DNA of 64,000 nt from a virus. The stretch is from positions 62,001-126,000 of IMG/VR virus record IMGVR_UViG_3300028800_000001. The stretch is one strand, 5' to 3'. Of the stretch, positions 48,216 to 56,035 are shown piece after piece. The notes under the pieces were generated by a model. The model saw only the letters and a list, made by a program, of their open reading frames with translations, ran no database searches and was not told the DNA's origin. Both the position numbers and the translations under genes were made by a program. The number at the start of each line of letters is the position of its first letter. The first letter of the stretch is position 1.

Positions 48216-48539
48216 TTAGTTTTGAAAAAGTGGATGGCGGCTGAGACCGCACTGTTTTAATAGGTCTTCCCACTTCCCGTCGTTGCAGCCGCAAAATGAA
48301 CGGTCGCTAAAACTGTCGCTACGCGTCTTGGAAGCTTGCGTCATATACCAGAATTCGCTGTTGACGCTGCGTACATAATAATCGCCAAAGGCGGTATGTA
48401 GGACCGGAAGAACTTGATATGCAACCTGATTAAAACGAGTCATTTCGTCAGCAAGCGCTGCTCGTACTGCAAACATACGTGCTTTTTGTGCCTCTCGTGC
48501 TACGCGATTTGCGCGCTTTTCTGCCAGTGTGAGTGCCAT
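48216..48539 (-). CDS. Hypothetical protein, 107 aa
   Basis: First gene of the membrane operon, with TTTCAAGGAG before ATG 48539. The N-terminus is a basic helix (LAEKRANRVAREAQKARMF) and the C-terminus has three Cys (FCGCNDG, QCG). No family recognised. Confidence 0.7.
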   Translation of the reverse strand: MALTLAEKRANRVAREAQKARMFAVRAALADEMTRFNQVAYQVLPVLHTAFGDYYVRSVNSEFWYMTQASKTRSDSFSDRSFCGCNDGKWEDLLKQCGLSRHPLFQN

Positions 48540-48592
48540 CTTTTTTCTCCTTGAAACGAAAGTTATTAAATTGTTTTTTCTTTACAAAAAGA

Positions 48593-48646
48593 AGTATAGG
48601 TCAGAGAAGAAAAGAAGTCAATAGTTTTTTCACTGTATTTTCAGAA
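48593..48646 (-). promoter_or_regulatory. Promoter with conserved upstream element (copy 13)
   Basis: TTCTGAAAATAC, -35 TTGACT, 17 bp, -10 TATACT (48598-48593). It drives the membrane/LemA operon 48539 to 45715. Confidence 0.9.
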
Positions 48647-48698
48647 ATGCTTTGACCTTTAAGAATACAGACGTAAAAGATGGGGAAATATCAAATGA

Positions 48699-48716
48699 GG
48701 GTGCTATTTAGCACCC
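48699..48716 (-). terminator. Terminator-like hairpin overlapping the stop codon of gene 48704
   Basis: GGGTGCT/AGCACCC with a four-base loop that includes the end of the gene, followed by TCATTT. The T-tract is weak. Confidence 0.5.
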
Positions 48717-49051
48717 TTTTGTAAAATGGTCAGAAACAGGGGGATCAGCGCGTGATCGTAGCCACGTGAGTTGGCAAGATACTCTTGGAGATGGCGCAGG
48801 AGCGCAGGGGCAACCTCTTCTTCGGTCACATCATCCTCTAAGATATACTCTTCTTCTGGAGAGACTTTCAGATCACCTTTTTTATGTTCACTATAAAGGA
48901 GCACGATTGTATGCTGTGTTGCGCTCTTGCTCCTTACTTTGACGTAAACACTCGCCTGCTCACGCCAACGATTGCCAGGACGACGATAGAGCAGTTTAAA
49001 ACTATCACTCTCTATCGTCACGCTATCAAGGACACCTGCTTTATAATTCAT
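48704..49051 (-). CDS. Hypothetical protein, 115 aa, 5' end beside the IscB element
   Basis: Beta-rich N-terminal half (VYVKVRSKSATQHTIVLLYSEHK), helical C-terminal half; not recognised. ATG 49051 is only nine bases from the right-end hairpin of the IscB element and has no ribosome site, so the insertion probably removed the native translation signal or original N-terminus. Confidence 0.6.
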   Translation of the reverse strand: MNYKAGVLDSVTIESDSFKLLYRRPGNRWREQASVYVKVRSKSATQHTIVLLYSEHKKGDLKVSPEEEYILEDDVTEEEVAPALLRHLQEYLANSRGYDHALIPLFLTILQKGAK

Positions 49052-49111
49052 ACAATTGCGGCAAGGAAACCCTGTGCTTTTAAGCCAGGGAGGAATTGCC
49101 GTCTCTCCTCT

Positions 49112-50395
49112 CTAATAACTATAGCCATCGATTTTGTACAACGACTGACAATATCTATAGCTAATTCCTTCAGTAACTCCGTTTTTCGTTGCAATATTAA
49201 AGCTTCCGGTAGAGCGTATTGCAACCTTTCCAATGTATGTACCCGTCTTTTTCCCTTTTGTGATAATGGCTTTTACGATGTCACCGGTTTGAAAACCATG
49301 CACAACCTTTGCTTGCTTTGGCCCTGTTCTTGGGAAGCCAAAGCAATTCATTCTGCACATTTGTCTCGATCCATGCCCAATAGCTTTTATATGCAAAGGT
49401 TGAATATCTCTAAGCGATAGTATTTCAGGGGTACTTTTGCCTACACATACCGCATCAATCCAATGTTCTTTTGAAAGTTGCCTCAAAGAACGATTGTATT
49501 TTGTTAGTCCACCAGAGCCAACTTCAACAGGCAATCCAGCTTTCTTTAATTCCTCATATAATCGCCACCTTGTACTATTCACCGCAGCCGCATCTTTGAG
49601 CGGCTTCTTTAGTTGCGCAAGAATCTTATCCAGTCGCTTCTTGTCATGTTGCAAGAAATCCTGAATATCTTTCGTGTCTTTCTTTTTATTGCATGGTTCG
49701 CAAGCCAAACAAAGATTAGAGATTCGATCCGAACCGCCCTTTGATCTTGCTACTACATGCTCAATCTCCAGAGGCACATTCTCAGCGTCACAGTAACCGC
49801 ATTTTCGCTCCCATTTTTCTAATAGGTACTCTCTAATCTCATAGCCTTGCAGTGTACCTTGTTGATATTCAAATCCTGATATTTCTGGATTTTCCATTTT
49901 TTGCAGATCAAAGCGAACCAATTCTTGCGAGATAGCAACAAGGTTGCAAAGCAATCTCAGCTTTCTCATCCACGTAAGGATATTTTGTATTCTGCTCTCA
50001 AGCGATGGCGCTATCCAACCTTTCTTCTTGTTCCTACGATTAAGAAAACGTGGCTGACGATATCTTGTTTTTCTTTGTCTACGCGACCTTCGAATCATTT
50101 TCCTATCGGCAAGCGCTTTTCCAATAGTGTTCCCACGATGTTCAAGTTCTACGCCAAAGACAACTTCACCCGACTGATCATTTACAATGGCGATACCGGT
50201 TGTCTTTGAACCAGGATCAAGCTTTATTCGCAATGGCTCAACAATTGGATTATTTACTTCTCGTTTTAAGACGATTGTAAACGGATATCTTTTAAAAACG
50301 GCTGCTTTTCCTGAAGAGAGCAATCTCCTTGCTTCCCCTGGATGTACCGGATTTAGAATCTGTTTCTTCGTATCTAATACAAACACTTTTAACAT
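49112..50395 (-). CDS. iscB: IscB RNA-guided nuclease, 427 aa
   Basis: IscB is the ancestor-type relative of Cas9 that uses an omega-RNA to nick and cut DNA. Domains in order: PLMP N-terminal domain (LDTKKQILNPVHPGEARRLL), RuvC-I LDPGSKTTGIAIV with the catalytic Asp, an Arg-rich bridge helix (RRSRRQRKTRYRQPRF), RuvC-II VAISQELVRFD, HNH with CGYCDAENVPLEIEHVVARS and CEPCNKK, RuvC-III HWIDAV, and a C-terminal target-motif-interaction domain. All catalytic residues are visible, so it looks intact. ATG 50395 matches the usual MLKVFVLD start; the upstream in-frame extension overlaps the guide RNA. Confidence 0.93.
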   Translation of the reverse strand: MLKVFVLDTKKQILNPVHPGEARRLLSSGKAAVFKRYPFTIVLKREVNNPIVEPLRIKLDPGSKTTGIAIVNDQSGEVVFGVELEHRGNTIGKALADRKMIRRSRRQRKTRYRQPRFLNRRNKKKGWIAPSLESRIQNILTWMRKLRLLCNLVAISQELVRFDLQKMENPEISGFEYQQGTLQGYEIREYLLEKWERKCGYCDAENVPLEIEHVVARSKGGSDRISNLCLACEPCNKKKDTKDIQDFLQHDKKRLDKILAQLKKPLKDAAAVNSTRWRLYEELKKAGLPVEVGSGGLTKYNRSLRQLSKEHWIDAVCVGKSTPEILSLRDIQPLHIKAIGHGSRQMCRMNCFGFPRTGPKQAKVVHGFQTGDIVKAIITKGKKTGTYIGKVAIRSTGSFNIATKNGVTEGISYRYCQSLYKIDGYSY

Positions 50396-50399
50396 TTTT

Positions 50400-50640
50400 T
50401 GCTCTTTCAAGCCTCCGCTTTCGCGGGTAATGGTCAACTCGACAATGTTACAAAACGGTTTTGTATGATTACTACACTGGCTTTACCCTTCCGCCTGTTT
50501 AATAGTAATCCGCAGAGGATAAGACTGTTGAAGCATCCTATCGTGCCTATATATTCGCTTTTAACGTAGATTTTCTTTCAAATCTGAGTCTGGTCAAATT
50601 GGTGGGCTCTCACAAGCCCCTGTGTTTTAATCAGGGGTAT
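50400..50640 (-). ncRNA. Probable omega-RNA of IscB
   Basis: About 240 bases between the left-end hairpin and the iscB start carry no gene. The minus strand begins with the CCCCTG/CAGGGG hairpin, continues with paired segments (for example GCTTGTGAGAGC) and ends CCCGCGAAAGCGGAGGCTTGAAAGAGC just before ATG. This is the normal place and orientation for an omega-RNA, whose guide would extend 5' into the flanking DNA. Exact ends not determined. Confidence 0.65.
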
Positions 50641-50672
50641 TTGACACTTCTTCTGACTGCGCGCCCCTGCCA

Positions 50673-51149
50673 CTATCGTTGCGATGTCCATCCATCACCC
50701 TTCTCCATAGCAGCACGAGCAATGTCTTCCAAAAAATCTGGAAAAGTTGTTTCACCGCTTTCGTGCGAGTACCACCAATTCCGTAACACAGTGGATGCCC
50801 GTTGTTCGGATAAGCCACCCAAAGTTCGTTGATTTGCCTTACTGATATGAATCCAGTCTTTTTTGTCATAATATTTATATCTCCTCTCTCCCTCTTGAGA
50901 AAACCCTTCCTGCTCCAAAAGGGGCACGTAGACACTCTCCAGAATAGAATCTGTGTAATTAAGATAATTTGCAATCTTGGGATGATGCTTTTCTACATAC
51001 GCCTGCGCTTCACCTGCATAATGCACAAGTGTTTCGCGCCCTGGTATAAGGCAAACATTCCAGCTCAGATCGCGCCCTGGAAAAAAGGCATAAATATCAA
51101 TGCCTTGACCGCCCTGCGAATACATTGCTTCTGTAATTGTGTACTTCAT
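50673..51149 (-). CDS. Hypothetical protein, 158 aa, related to its neighbour
   Basis: It shares the order IDIYAFFPGRDLSWNVCLIPGRE then AYVEKHHPKIANYLN with the upstream protein (IFFFARTEIYTIEMSWATTF..GH, AYLQDKYPKILAFLD), so the two are probably paralogues. ATG 51149 follows GAGGAGTAGC. The stop lies about 30 bases before the IscB left end. Confidence 0.7.
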   Translation of the reverse strand: MKYTITEAMYSQGGQGIDIYAFFPGRDLSWNVCLIPGRETLVHYAGEAQAYVEKHHPKIANYLNYTDSILESVYVPLLEQEGFSQEGERRYKYYDKKDWIHISKANQRTLGGLSEQRASTVLRNWWYSHESGETTFPDFLEDIARAAMEKGDGWTSQR

Positions 51150-51150
51150 G

Positions 51151-51615
51151 CTACTCCTCATCTTTCTTGAAAAAGCACGCTTCAACGAGCAGCGCTTCGT
51201 AGGCATCTGCATCGTTACTCCGTTTGTCTAAGAATGCCAGGATCTTTGGGTATTTGTCTTGCAAATACGCAATCGTTGCATCGTTGCCAAAGACCGCAAT
51301 AGTATGCCCAGGCAGAAAAGTCGTCGCCCAGGACATTTCTATCGTGTAAATTTCTGTCCTCGCAAAGAAGAAGATGCCGTGTTCGTCTTTTCGAAGCGTA
51401 TACCACTTCTTAATGAGCGAGAGCGGCATAAGTTCTCCTTCGCTCTCCGCAAGCTCCAAGCCGTCTAGAGTAAAGCGTACTGGCACATCCACGGTGTGTT
51501 CTTGCCCAAAGAAGTGCTCAAAATGATACACATCGCCGTAGCCAAAGTAGGCATGCACACCGGCTCTGCGAAGCGCCTCTCTTGCTTTGGGGTGAATGCT
51601 TGAAATGTTGGTCAT
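51151..51615 (-). CDS. Hypothetical protein, 154 aa, related to its neighbour
   Basis: Alpha/beta protein sharing blocks with the downstream gene. ATG 51615 overlaps the upstream TGA (ATGA) and is preferred over an upstream in-frame ATG. No known family. Confidence 0.7.
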   Translation of the reverse strand: MTNISSIHPKAREALRRAGVHAYFGYGDVYHFEHFFGQEHTVDVPVRFTLDGLELAESEGELMPLSLIKKWYTLRKDEHGIFFFARTEIYTIEMSWATTFLPGHTIAVFGNDATIAYLQDKYPKILAFLDKRSNDADAYEALLVEACFFKKDEE

Positions 51616-51905
51616 GTTTGAATCCAATAATATTTGAATGGATGCTTGCCGTCATACCCATCAGGAACGCCGTTCACAAACATCTTGCCAGTAGAAAGTA
51701 TTGGGTAGTGCTCATCATTGAGAATGAAACGACTGTCGCCAGAATTTCCCTCAACAATCGAGAGCAACGTCTTGAGCGCAAATTGCTCCGAACAGCCAAA
51801 GCGGTTCGCCACCTCTTTTGTGGTCTCGCCATCAATCTCACCCTGCCAAACCGCATCGCAAATCGCTGTTTTGATGCGCGTTGCTTCTTCTCTGGAGAGT
51901 CTCAC
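51612..51905 (-). CDS. HTH-like hypothetical protein with GTG start, 97 aa
   Basis: Residues about 24-50 (EIDGETTKEVANRFGCSEQFALKTLLSIVE) read like a helix-turn-helix of the TrmB/MarR type. The rest is short strands. GTG 51905 has a strong AGGAGGTGAT site. DNA binding is plausible but not proved. Confidence 0.7.
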   Translation of the reverse strand: MRLSREEATRIKTAICDAVWQGEIDGETTKEVANRFGCSEQFALKTLLSIVEGNSGDSRFILNDEHYPILSTGKMFVNGVPDGYDGKHPFKYYWIQT

Positions 51906-51913
51906 ATCACCTC

Positions 51914-52705
51914 CTATAAGAAGATATTACCGTTGTCGTCTTTGTAGGCCACAAAGCCATCATCCAGCATCTTGCGCCACTCTTCTTTGGTGGCTTTGAA
52001 GCTCCCAAAGGTCGTGCTATGAACTGCGCACCATGCGCAAAGCTCATCTAACGTGGCGAAAACAGGTGAACAAGGAGAACCTTCCGTGGTATCTTCCCAG
52101 AGCTGATACCCCTCACCTGTTGGCGGCTCTTCGGCTTCCCAGTTCTCGTAGCGTTCTTTATGTTCGGGCGTTGGAAACTGCGATCCATCGCCGCCACACT
52201 CAGGGCACAAATCGCTCTTGCCTTCACGTGCAAGTTTGGCTTTGATCACCGTGTGGCAATTAATGCTATCGTGTCCAATACCAATCTTTGCCCAATCATT
52301 GACCTCTTGAGGTGTTGGAATATATCCGTTCGTCTCTTTGAGCCAATAAGAGCTTTCCCCGCTCTTTTCCTGCTCTCGCAGCATTTCCCATTGTTCGTCT
52401 GTACGTGGGCGTCTGGTAAAATCGAAAAGCCTTCCATCATCAACAAGCGCTTGAATGTCGTCTTCGTCCAGGTGGTAGCACCACGCTTCGTCATTGTAGC
52501 GATACCCTTTTTCAATATACACCCAACGCGTGCGATCAAAGCCATGCCAACGATCACGCAGCGCTTTGCATTCAAGGCTCCACCCTTCGCCATCGCAGGC
52601 AGGACAATTGTACTCAGAGCTCCAATACTGATTAAGATACCCTTCCCAGGTCGTGTTTTGCGGCCAATCGAAATCCATCGGTACGCGTTTTAATAATCTT
52701 CCCAA
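51914..52705 (-). CDS. VPMDFDWP-family conserved phage/plasmid protein, 263 aa, TTG start
   Basis: The N-terminus RLLKRVPMDFDWPQNTTWEGYLNQYW matches a recurrent uncharacterised family. It has two CxxCxGxG zinc-knuckle-like motifs, CPACDGEGWS near residue 35 and CPECGGDG near 190, as in DnaJ-type zinc centres. TTG 52705 has GAGG seven bases upstream; starting at the internal ATG would cut into the family motif. Function unknown. Confidence 0.8.
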   Translation of the reverse strand: MGRLLKRVPMDFDWPQNTTWEGYLNQYWSSEYNCPACDGEGWSLECKALRDRWHGFDRTRWVYIEKGYRYNDEAWCYHLDEDDIQALVDDGRLFDFTRRPRTDEQWEMLREQEKSGESSYWLKETNGYIPTPQEVNDWAKIGIGHDSINCHTVIKAKLAREGKSDLCPECGGDGSQFPTPEHKERYENWEAEEPPTGEGYQLWEDTTEGSPCSPVFATLDELCAWCAVHSTTFGSFKATKEEWRKMLDDGFVAYKDDNGNIFL

Positions 52706-52707
52706 AT

Positions 52708-52917
52708 TTATTCCTCAATTCGCAGTTTTGCAAGCGGAAATTTGACCGCTTCAAATTCGGTGGCAGTACAGATAAGTTCTGTCCCAATCTTTGCAAGTTC
52801 AACTTGTATGGCGTTTAAGCGTGGTGAATTTGTGCGCTCACCAGTAAGCCAGAGGTTGAGCGCTTCGTCAATGAGCGCATTGCGCTTACGCCAGTGGATA
52901 AAGGGAAAAAGCAACAT
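52708..52917 (-). CDS. Hypothetical protein, 69 aa
   Basis: ATG 52917 follows AGAGAGGTACA; a start at 52950 is possible. Helical N-terminal half, no recognised family. It overlaps the upstream gene by 32 bases. Confidence 0.6.
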   Translation of the reverse strand: MLLFPFIHWRKRNALIDEALNLWLTGERTNSPRLNAIQVELAKIGTELICTATEFEAVKFPLAKLRIEE

Positions 52918-53107
52918 TGTACCTCTCTTGAAAGCTATAAGTGGTCGCATACGCTACACCATCGTTTTCCCAGGTGCCTGAAAGTTGTGCAACACCTGTG
53001 AGCGCTTGCTCTTTGGCATCTTCATCTTGTGAAAGCCAGAACAAGCGCGGAAACTTCTCGTAAAAATCGTGTACGAGCAAACTGAGTCCATGAAGTTCGC
53101 TATCCAT
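52886..53107 (-). CDS. Hypothetical protein, 73 aa
   Basis: Small soluble protein (MDSELHGLSLLVHDFYEKFPRL). ATG 53107 follows GAAGGAGGATTATATA and overlaps the upstream gene by eight bases. No family recognised. Confidence 0.65.
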   Translation of the reverse strand: MDSELHGLSLLVHDFYEKFPRLFWLSQDEDAKEQALTGVAQLSGTWENDGVAYATTYSFQERYNVAFSLYPLA

Positions 53108-53744
53108 TATATAATCCTCCTTCTTTACGTACTTGATTGCAGATGCAATCCCAAAACGGTGCGCCGTAATCCTCCGGCTCGTAGGCAACCCCACTACGCC
53201 AGGAACACTGACTACACCCGACATACTCCATGTCGTTCTCTACCTCCTCTACCAACGTCTTCGTTAGACACCAGGGGCAAAGGCTATAGAGGAGGCACGC
53301 TGTGCATTCGTTTTCATCCCATTCATCGCCGTAGCTGCTTTTCTCATATAAAATGCCTGTGCCACGACAGGTACGGCAATAATTGGGATGCGCGGCCTCA
53401 AAAGCCACTACTTCCTCCTTGCCATCCTGACATCCCTGGAGATGCTTCGCACATTCAATATCCATGCGAAAAGGAAACTCAAAGTGAACAGGAAGGTTAT
53501 AGCGCAGTGCAACCGCAACACAGTCATCCAGGTCACGCTCATCTCTGTTCACATCGCGCAGAAATTGTCGAATAAGTGCTGCGCGAGCACGTGTAAGCGT
53601 CTGATACGGAATTGCGACCCCCTCTTTTCGGTAGATGTACCAGACCTCCTGGCACGAGAAAAAGAGGTAATAGCACTGCGTAGGCGGATGATAAAAGGCA
53701 CGCCAGACCTCCGCCCACTCTCGAAACGCGACACCAATACTCAC
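53100..53744 (-). CDS. Multi-zinc-knuckle protein, 214 aa, GTG start
   Basis: The C-terminal half contains CRTCRGTG, CTACLLYSLCPWC, CSQC and CIC motifs spaced like several zinc knuckles or ribbons. The N-terminal half is helical with Trp/Tyr. GTG 53744 overlaps the upstream TGA (GTGA). Probably a nucleic-acid or protein-binding adaptor. Confidence 0.75.
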   Translation of the reverse strand: MSIGVAFREWAEVWRAFYHPPTQCYYLFFSCQEVWYIYRKEGVAIPYQTLTRARAALIRQFLRDVNRDERDLDDCVAVALRYNLPVHFEFPFRMDIECAKHLQGCQDGKEEVVAFEAAHPNYCRTCRGTGILYEKSSYGDEWDENECTACLLYSLCPWCLTKTLVEEVENDMEYVGCSQCSWRSGVAYEPEDYGAPFWDCICNQVRKEGGLYNG

Positions 53745-54133
53745 AGTTTTTCAATCCTGACGGCGTTCTCTGGAATACGCAGTTCACCATGCTTTTCCGA
53801 GAAGACAATAAGATAGCCGCGCTCCAGCAGCACGCCAGAAAGTGTCATCTGCTTGTCTGCGCGAATGAACAACGCCTTTCCTTCTGGCTTATGAAAGCTG
53901 ATGTCACGCAAGAAAGTCACCGTATGTGCGCCATCGGTATAATCAGGATCAACACACAGATGCCGGTCGTCTGGATGAATAAAGGAAAGGGACATCTCCC
54001 AATTCTCTTTGATATGCTCCACACCAGGATTGGTTGGAAGTAATCGCAGCGAAGCGCGCCTGCCACGTGTGAAAAGAAGTTCACAACGACGATAACGACC
54101 AGAGATTTTTGCGCGTACAATAGTGCTTTCCAT
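53741..54133 (-). CDS. Hypothetical beta-rich protein, 130 aa
   Basis: First gene of the 54.2 kb operon, with AAGGAG before ATG 54133. Alternating strands (GYLIVFSEKHGELRIPENAV) suggest an all-beta fold; no family recognised. Confidence 0.7.
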   Translation of the reverse strand: MESTIVRAKISGRYRRCELLFTRGRRASLRLLPTNPGVEHIKENWEMSLSFIHPDDRHLCVDPDYTDGAHTVTFLRDISFHKPEGKALFIRADKQMTLSGVLLERGYLIVFSEKHGELRIPENAVRIEKL

Positions 54134-54170
54134 TTTTTCTTTCTCCTTGAAAAATATATTTCTTTTCTAT

Positions 54171-54224
54171 AGTATAGGGCATTTACACTAACGCGTCAAG
54201 AATATTTTCACTGTATTTTCAGAA
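54171..54224 (-). promoter_or_regulatory. Promoter with conserved upstream element (copy 14)
   Basis: TTCTGAAAATAC, -35 TTGACG, 17 bp, -10 TATACT (54176-54171). It drives genes 54133 down to the IscB insertion and perhaps 48704. Confidence 0.9.
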
Positions 54225-54257
54225 AATAAAAAGAGAGAAGCGTTATGCCCCTCTCTT
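54225..54257 (-). terminator. Intrinsic terminator
   Basis: AAGAGAG/CTCTCTT stem around a GC-containing loop followed by TTTTTATTTT on the minus strand, after gene 54276. A second short hairpin (AACCC/GGGTT) at 54263-54277 precedes it. Confidence 0.7.
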
Positions 54258-54275
54258 AATAAAACCCTTTCGGGG

Positions 54276-54992
54276 TTATTTAACTTCTTTGGCTTTCATA
54301 TCAAAATATGCGCCTGCTCGATAATATTTGCGCTCATCTTGTGCCTTTAAGAATTTCTCGTAGACCTCTTTGGCCTTTTGATACGACGTTGCCTCGATCA
54401 TCTGCTCTTCAAATTCCGGCTGCTTTTCGATAAAACAACGGAAGGTTTTGACCGGCTTTGGCGCTTTTTTGACGCGTGGGGTGGAAACCGTCTTTGGGGC
54501 TGGAATGGTGCGTCCTTCGCCAGCAGCGCGTGCCCATTCTACAACGCGCTGTTCCATCTCGACCAGATCCGCTTTTGCGAACCGGATGTTTCGCTCGTAT
54601 TCGTTAATCTTACCGCTGTGCGCGTATTCGTAGGTTCTTGGCATTCCAGAGGAGACGCGGTATCCGTAGCTCTTCGTGTCCAGGTCGGCTGGACGGTCGC
54701 ACACAATCTCTTTCCCTGACTGATAAGCGGATTTGTTAATCCACACGGAAAGCTGTGCAGGAGGATTGGCGACGAACTCTGCGAGTGCCTGTTCTTGAGC
54801 CGCGATGAAGTTTTTTACCACTTCGACAATCTCTTTTAAACGATCACAGGAGACCTGATACGGGACGTAACGCGCACCAGCGCAAGAAGCGGTCTGCCAT
54901 CCATACCCAGGACGGCTGTATCCGTGATGTGCAATCAGTCCACTCGCGGCGCGTACCGCTCTTCCGCATACCTGACAGGTTAACTTTTCCAT
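54276..54992 (-). CDS. Zinc-binding hypothetical protein, 238 aa
   Basis: The N-terminus CQVCGRAVRAASGLIAHHGYSRPG is a C2H2-like zinc module, followed by CAGARYVPYQVSC. The middle is helical. After a basic Pro/Lys linker (PKTVSTPRVKKAPKPVK) the C-terminus forms a small separate domain. It is monocistronic. Its promoter and leader are near duplicates of those of the DUF6011-like gene at 27823, suggesting a shared role. Function unknown. Confidence 0.75.
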   Translation of the reverse strand: MEKLTCQVCGRAVRAASGLIAHHGYSRPGYGWQTASCAGARYVPYQVSCDRLKEIVEVVKNFIAAQEQALAEFVANPPAQLSVWINKSAYQSGKEIVCDRPADLDTKSYGYRVSSGMPRTYEYAHSGKINEYERNIRFAKADLVEMEQRVVEWARAAGEGRTIPAPKTVSTPRVKKAPKPVKTFRCFIEKQPEFEEQMIEATSYQKAKEVYEKFLKAQDERKYYRAGAYFDMKAKEVK

Positions 54993-55038
54993 TTTCTTTC
55001 TCCTTGAATGTTTTTTTTCGTTTATTTCTTATACAGGA

Positions 55039-55092
55039 ATGATAGCGCATTCAGGGAGTGGCGTCAAGTGTTTTCTCTATGAGTTTTCAGAA
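55039..55092 (-). promoter_or_regulatory. Promoter with conserved upstream element (copy 15)
   Basis: Variant element TTCTGAAAACTC, -35 TTGACG, 17 bp, -10 TATCAT (55044-55039). It lies inside the 3' end of gene 55077 and supplies its SENS-stop. The leader matches copy 6. Confidence 0.87.
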
Positions 55093-55307
55093 AGTGTCTC
55101 AACAACAGATTCAGCCCATGCCTCCTGGCAGGCAACGCAGTTCCAGCCACGCGGAGTATTGTTCCAACCGAGCACTTTAAGGATTTTACTTCCCTCTTCT
55201 ACGGTGAGTCTTCCTCCACGCTGAAAGACGGTCTGCGGTTTATCACACTCAAAACAAAAGGCAGTGAGCGAATGGGTAAAGGTTCCTGTATGAAATTTAT
55301 CTTTCAT
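55077..55307 (-). CDS. Zinc-ribbon protein, 76 aa
   Basis: CFECDKP near residue 18 and CVAC near residue 57 form a four-Cys ribbon with an intervening beta segment. The final residues are encoded by the next promoter. It overlaps the upstream gene by 11 bases. Confidence 0.75.
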   Translation of the reverse strand: MKDKFHTGTFTHSLTAFCFECDKPQTVFQRGGRLTVEEGSKILKVLGWNNTPRGWNCVACQEAWAESVVETLSENS

Positions 55308-55668
55308 GTTTTTTCTCTTCTTTCACTAATTCATCAATGTCTGCGCCAAACATGCTGATCTCTTCGTACAAATACTCCAGCGTGTTGTCATATTCTTCTC
55401 TCAGGATAGCCGCAATAAGCGTCTCACGATTTGCTTTCACGAGAGACGGTTGTTCCTCCGTTTGATAACACACGCCAAGTTGCTTCGTTCGCTGTACCAG
55501 TGCTGCCCTACGCCATTTACGCAGCTCACTCAAACGTGAAACGCGTGCCACACATCTTGCGCTATATTCGAGCGTGAGGGTGACCAGACGAACGTAGCGC
55601 GTGCGTAGCACCTCTGGACTCTCGATGAGATCAAGATCACACTCACGATACGCCTCATAGTCAAACAT
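55297..55668 (-). CDS. Helical hypothetical protein, 123 aa
   Basis: Almost all helix, Arg/Glu-rich (VSRLSELRKWRRAALVQRTKQLG). No family recognised. It is three bases downstream of its neighbour. Confidence 0.7.
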   Translation of the reverse strand: MFDYEAYRECDLDLIESPEVLRTRYVRLVTLTLEYSARCVARVSRLSELRKWRRAALVQRTKQLGVCYQTEEQPSLVKANRETLIAAILREEYDNTLEYLYEEISMFGADIDELVKEEKKHER

Positions 55669-55671
55669 CTC

Positions 55672-55971
55672 TTAATACCTCCAGGTATCGCTATTGTAGC
55701 ACGCCGCATGCAGAGGAAGGTGGTTGAGAAGTTCGCAGTGCCCGTTGTCCAGGTCGTGCGCTGAAGGGCAATTGGAAAAATCGCCATCACGGTGTTTTTG
55801 TTCGTCGGTGACTTTGGAAAGATCGGCAAAAATGTGATCTGGATGTAGATCTGCTGGACACGTCCAGACCGGCCCATCACCATCTTGCTCGCTCTCGTAG
55901 ACCAGTTGACCACAAGCAGGACAAATCCCAAGCGGCTCTTCTATGAGAATACCCTCTTCGTTTCGTTGCAT
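55672..55971 (-). CDS. Zinc-ribbon-like protein, 99 aa
   Basis: CPACGQLVYESEQDGDG and VWTCPADLHPDH suggest a zinc ribbon with Cys and possibly His ligands; more Cys/His follow (NCPSAHD, HCELLNHLPLHAAC). No further assignment. Confidence 0.7.
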   Translation of the reverse strand: MQRNEEGILIEEPLGICPACGQLVYESEQDGDGPVWTCPADLHPDHIFADLSKVTDEQKHRDGDFSNCPSAHDLDNGHCELLNHLPLHAACYNSDTWRY

Positions 55972-55987
55972 AGTTCGTTCCTTTCAT

Positions 55988-56017
55988 AAAAATGCGGTAG
56001 GTTTTTGCCCCTACCGC
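55988..56017 (-). terminator. Intrinsic terminator
   Basis: GCGGTAGG/CCTACCGC stem with an A-rich loop, followed by ATTTTT on the minus strand, between genes 56212 and 55971. Confidence 0.75.
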
Positions 56018-56035
56018 TTGTTTGTTTTTTGGTTT

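Larger units (their letters stand above)
49052..50645 (-). mobile_element. IS200/IS605-like element carrying iscB, no transposase
   Basis: The right end has an imperfect hairpin at 49060-49100 (GCAATTCCTCCCTG with CAGGGTTTCCTTGC), and the left end a hairpin CCCCTG/CAGGGG at 50617-50637. Both are typical subterminal structures recognised by TnpA HUH transposases. Only iscB lies inside; no tnpA is present, so the element would need a transposase in trans. Exact ends are estimated. It sits between the genes at 48704 and 50673. Confidence 0.75.

Noticed and set aside
49396-50437. Longer IscB start at 50437 (adding MTITRESGGLKEQK)
   Set aside because: The usual IscB N-terminus begins at MLKVFVLD, and the extension lies in the omega-RNA 3' region.
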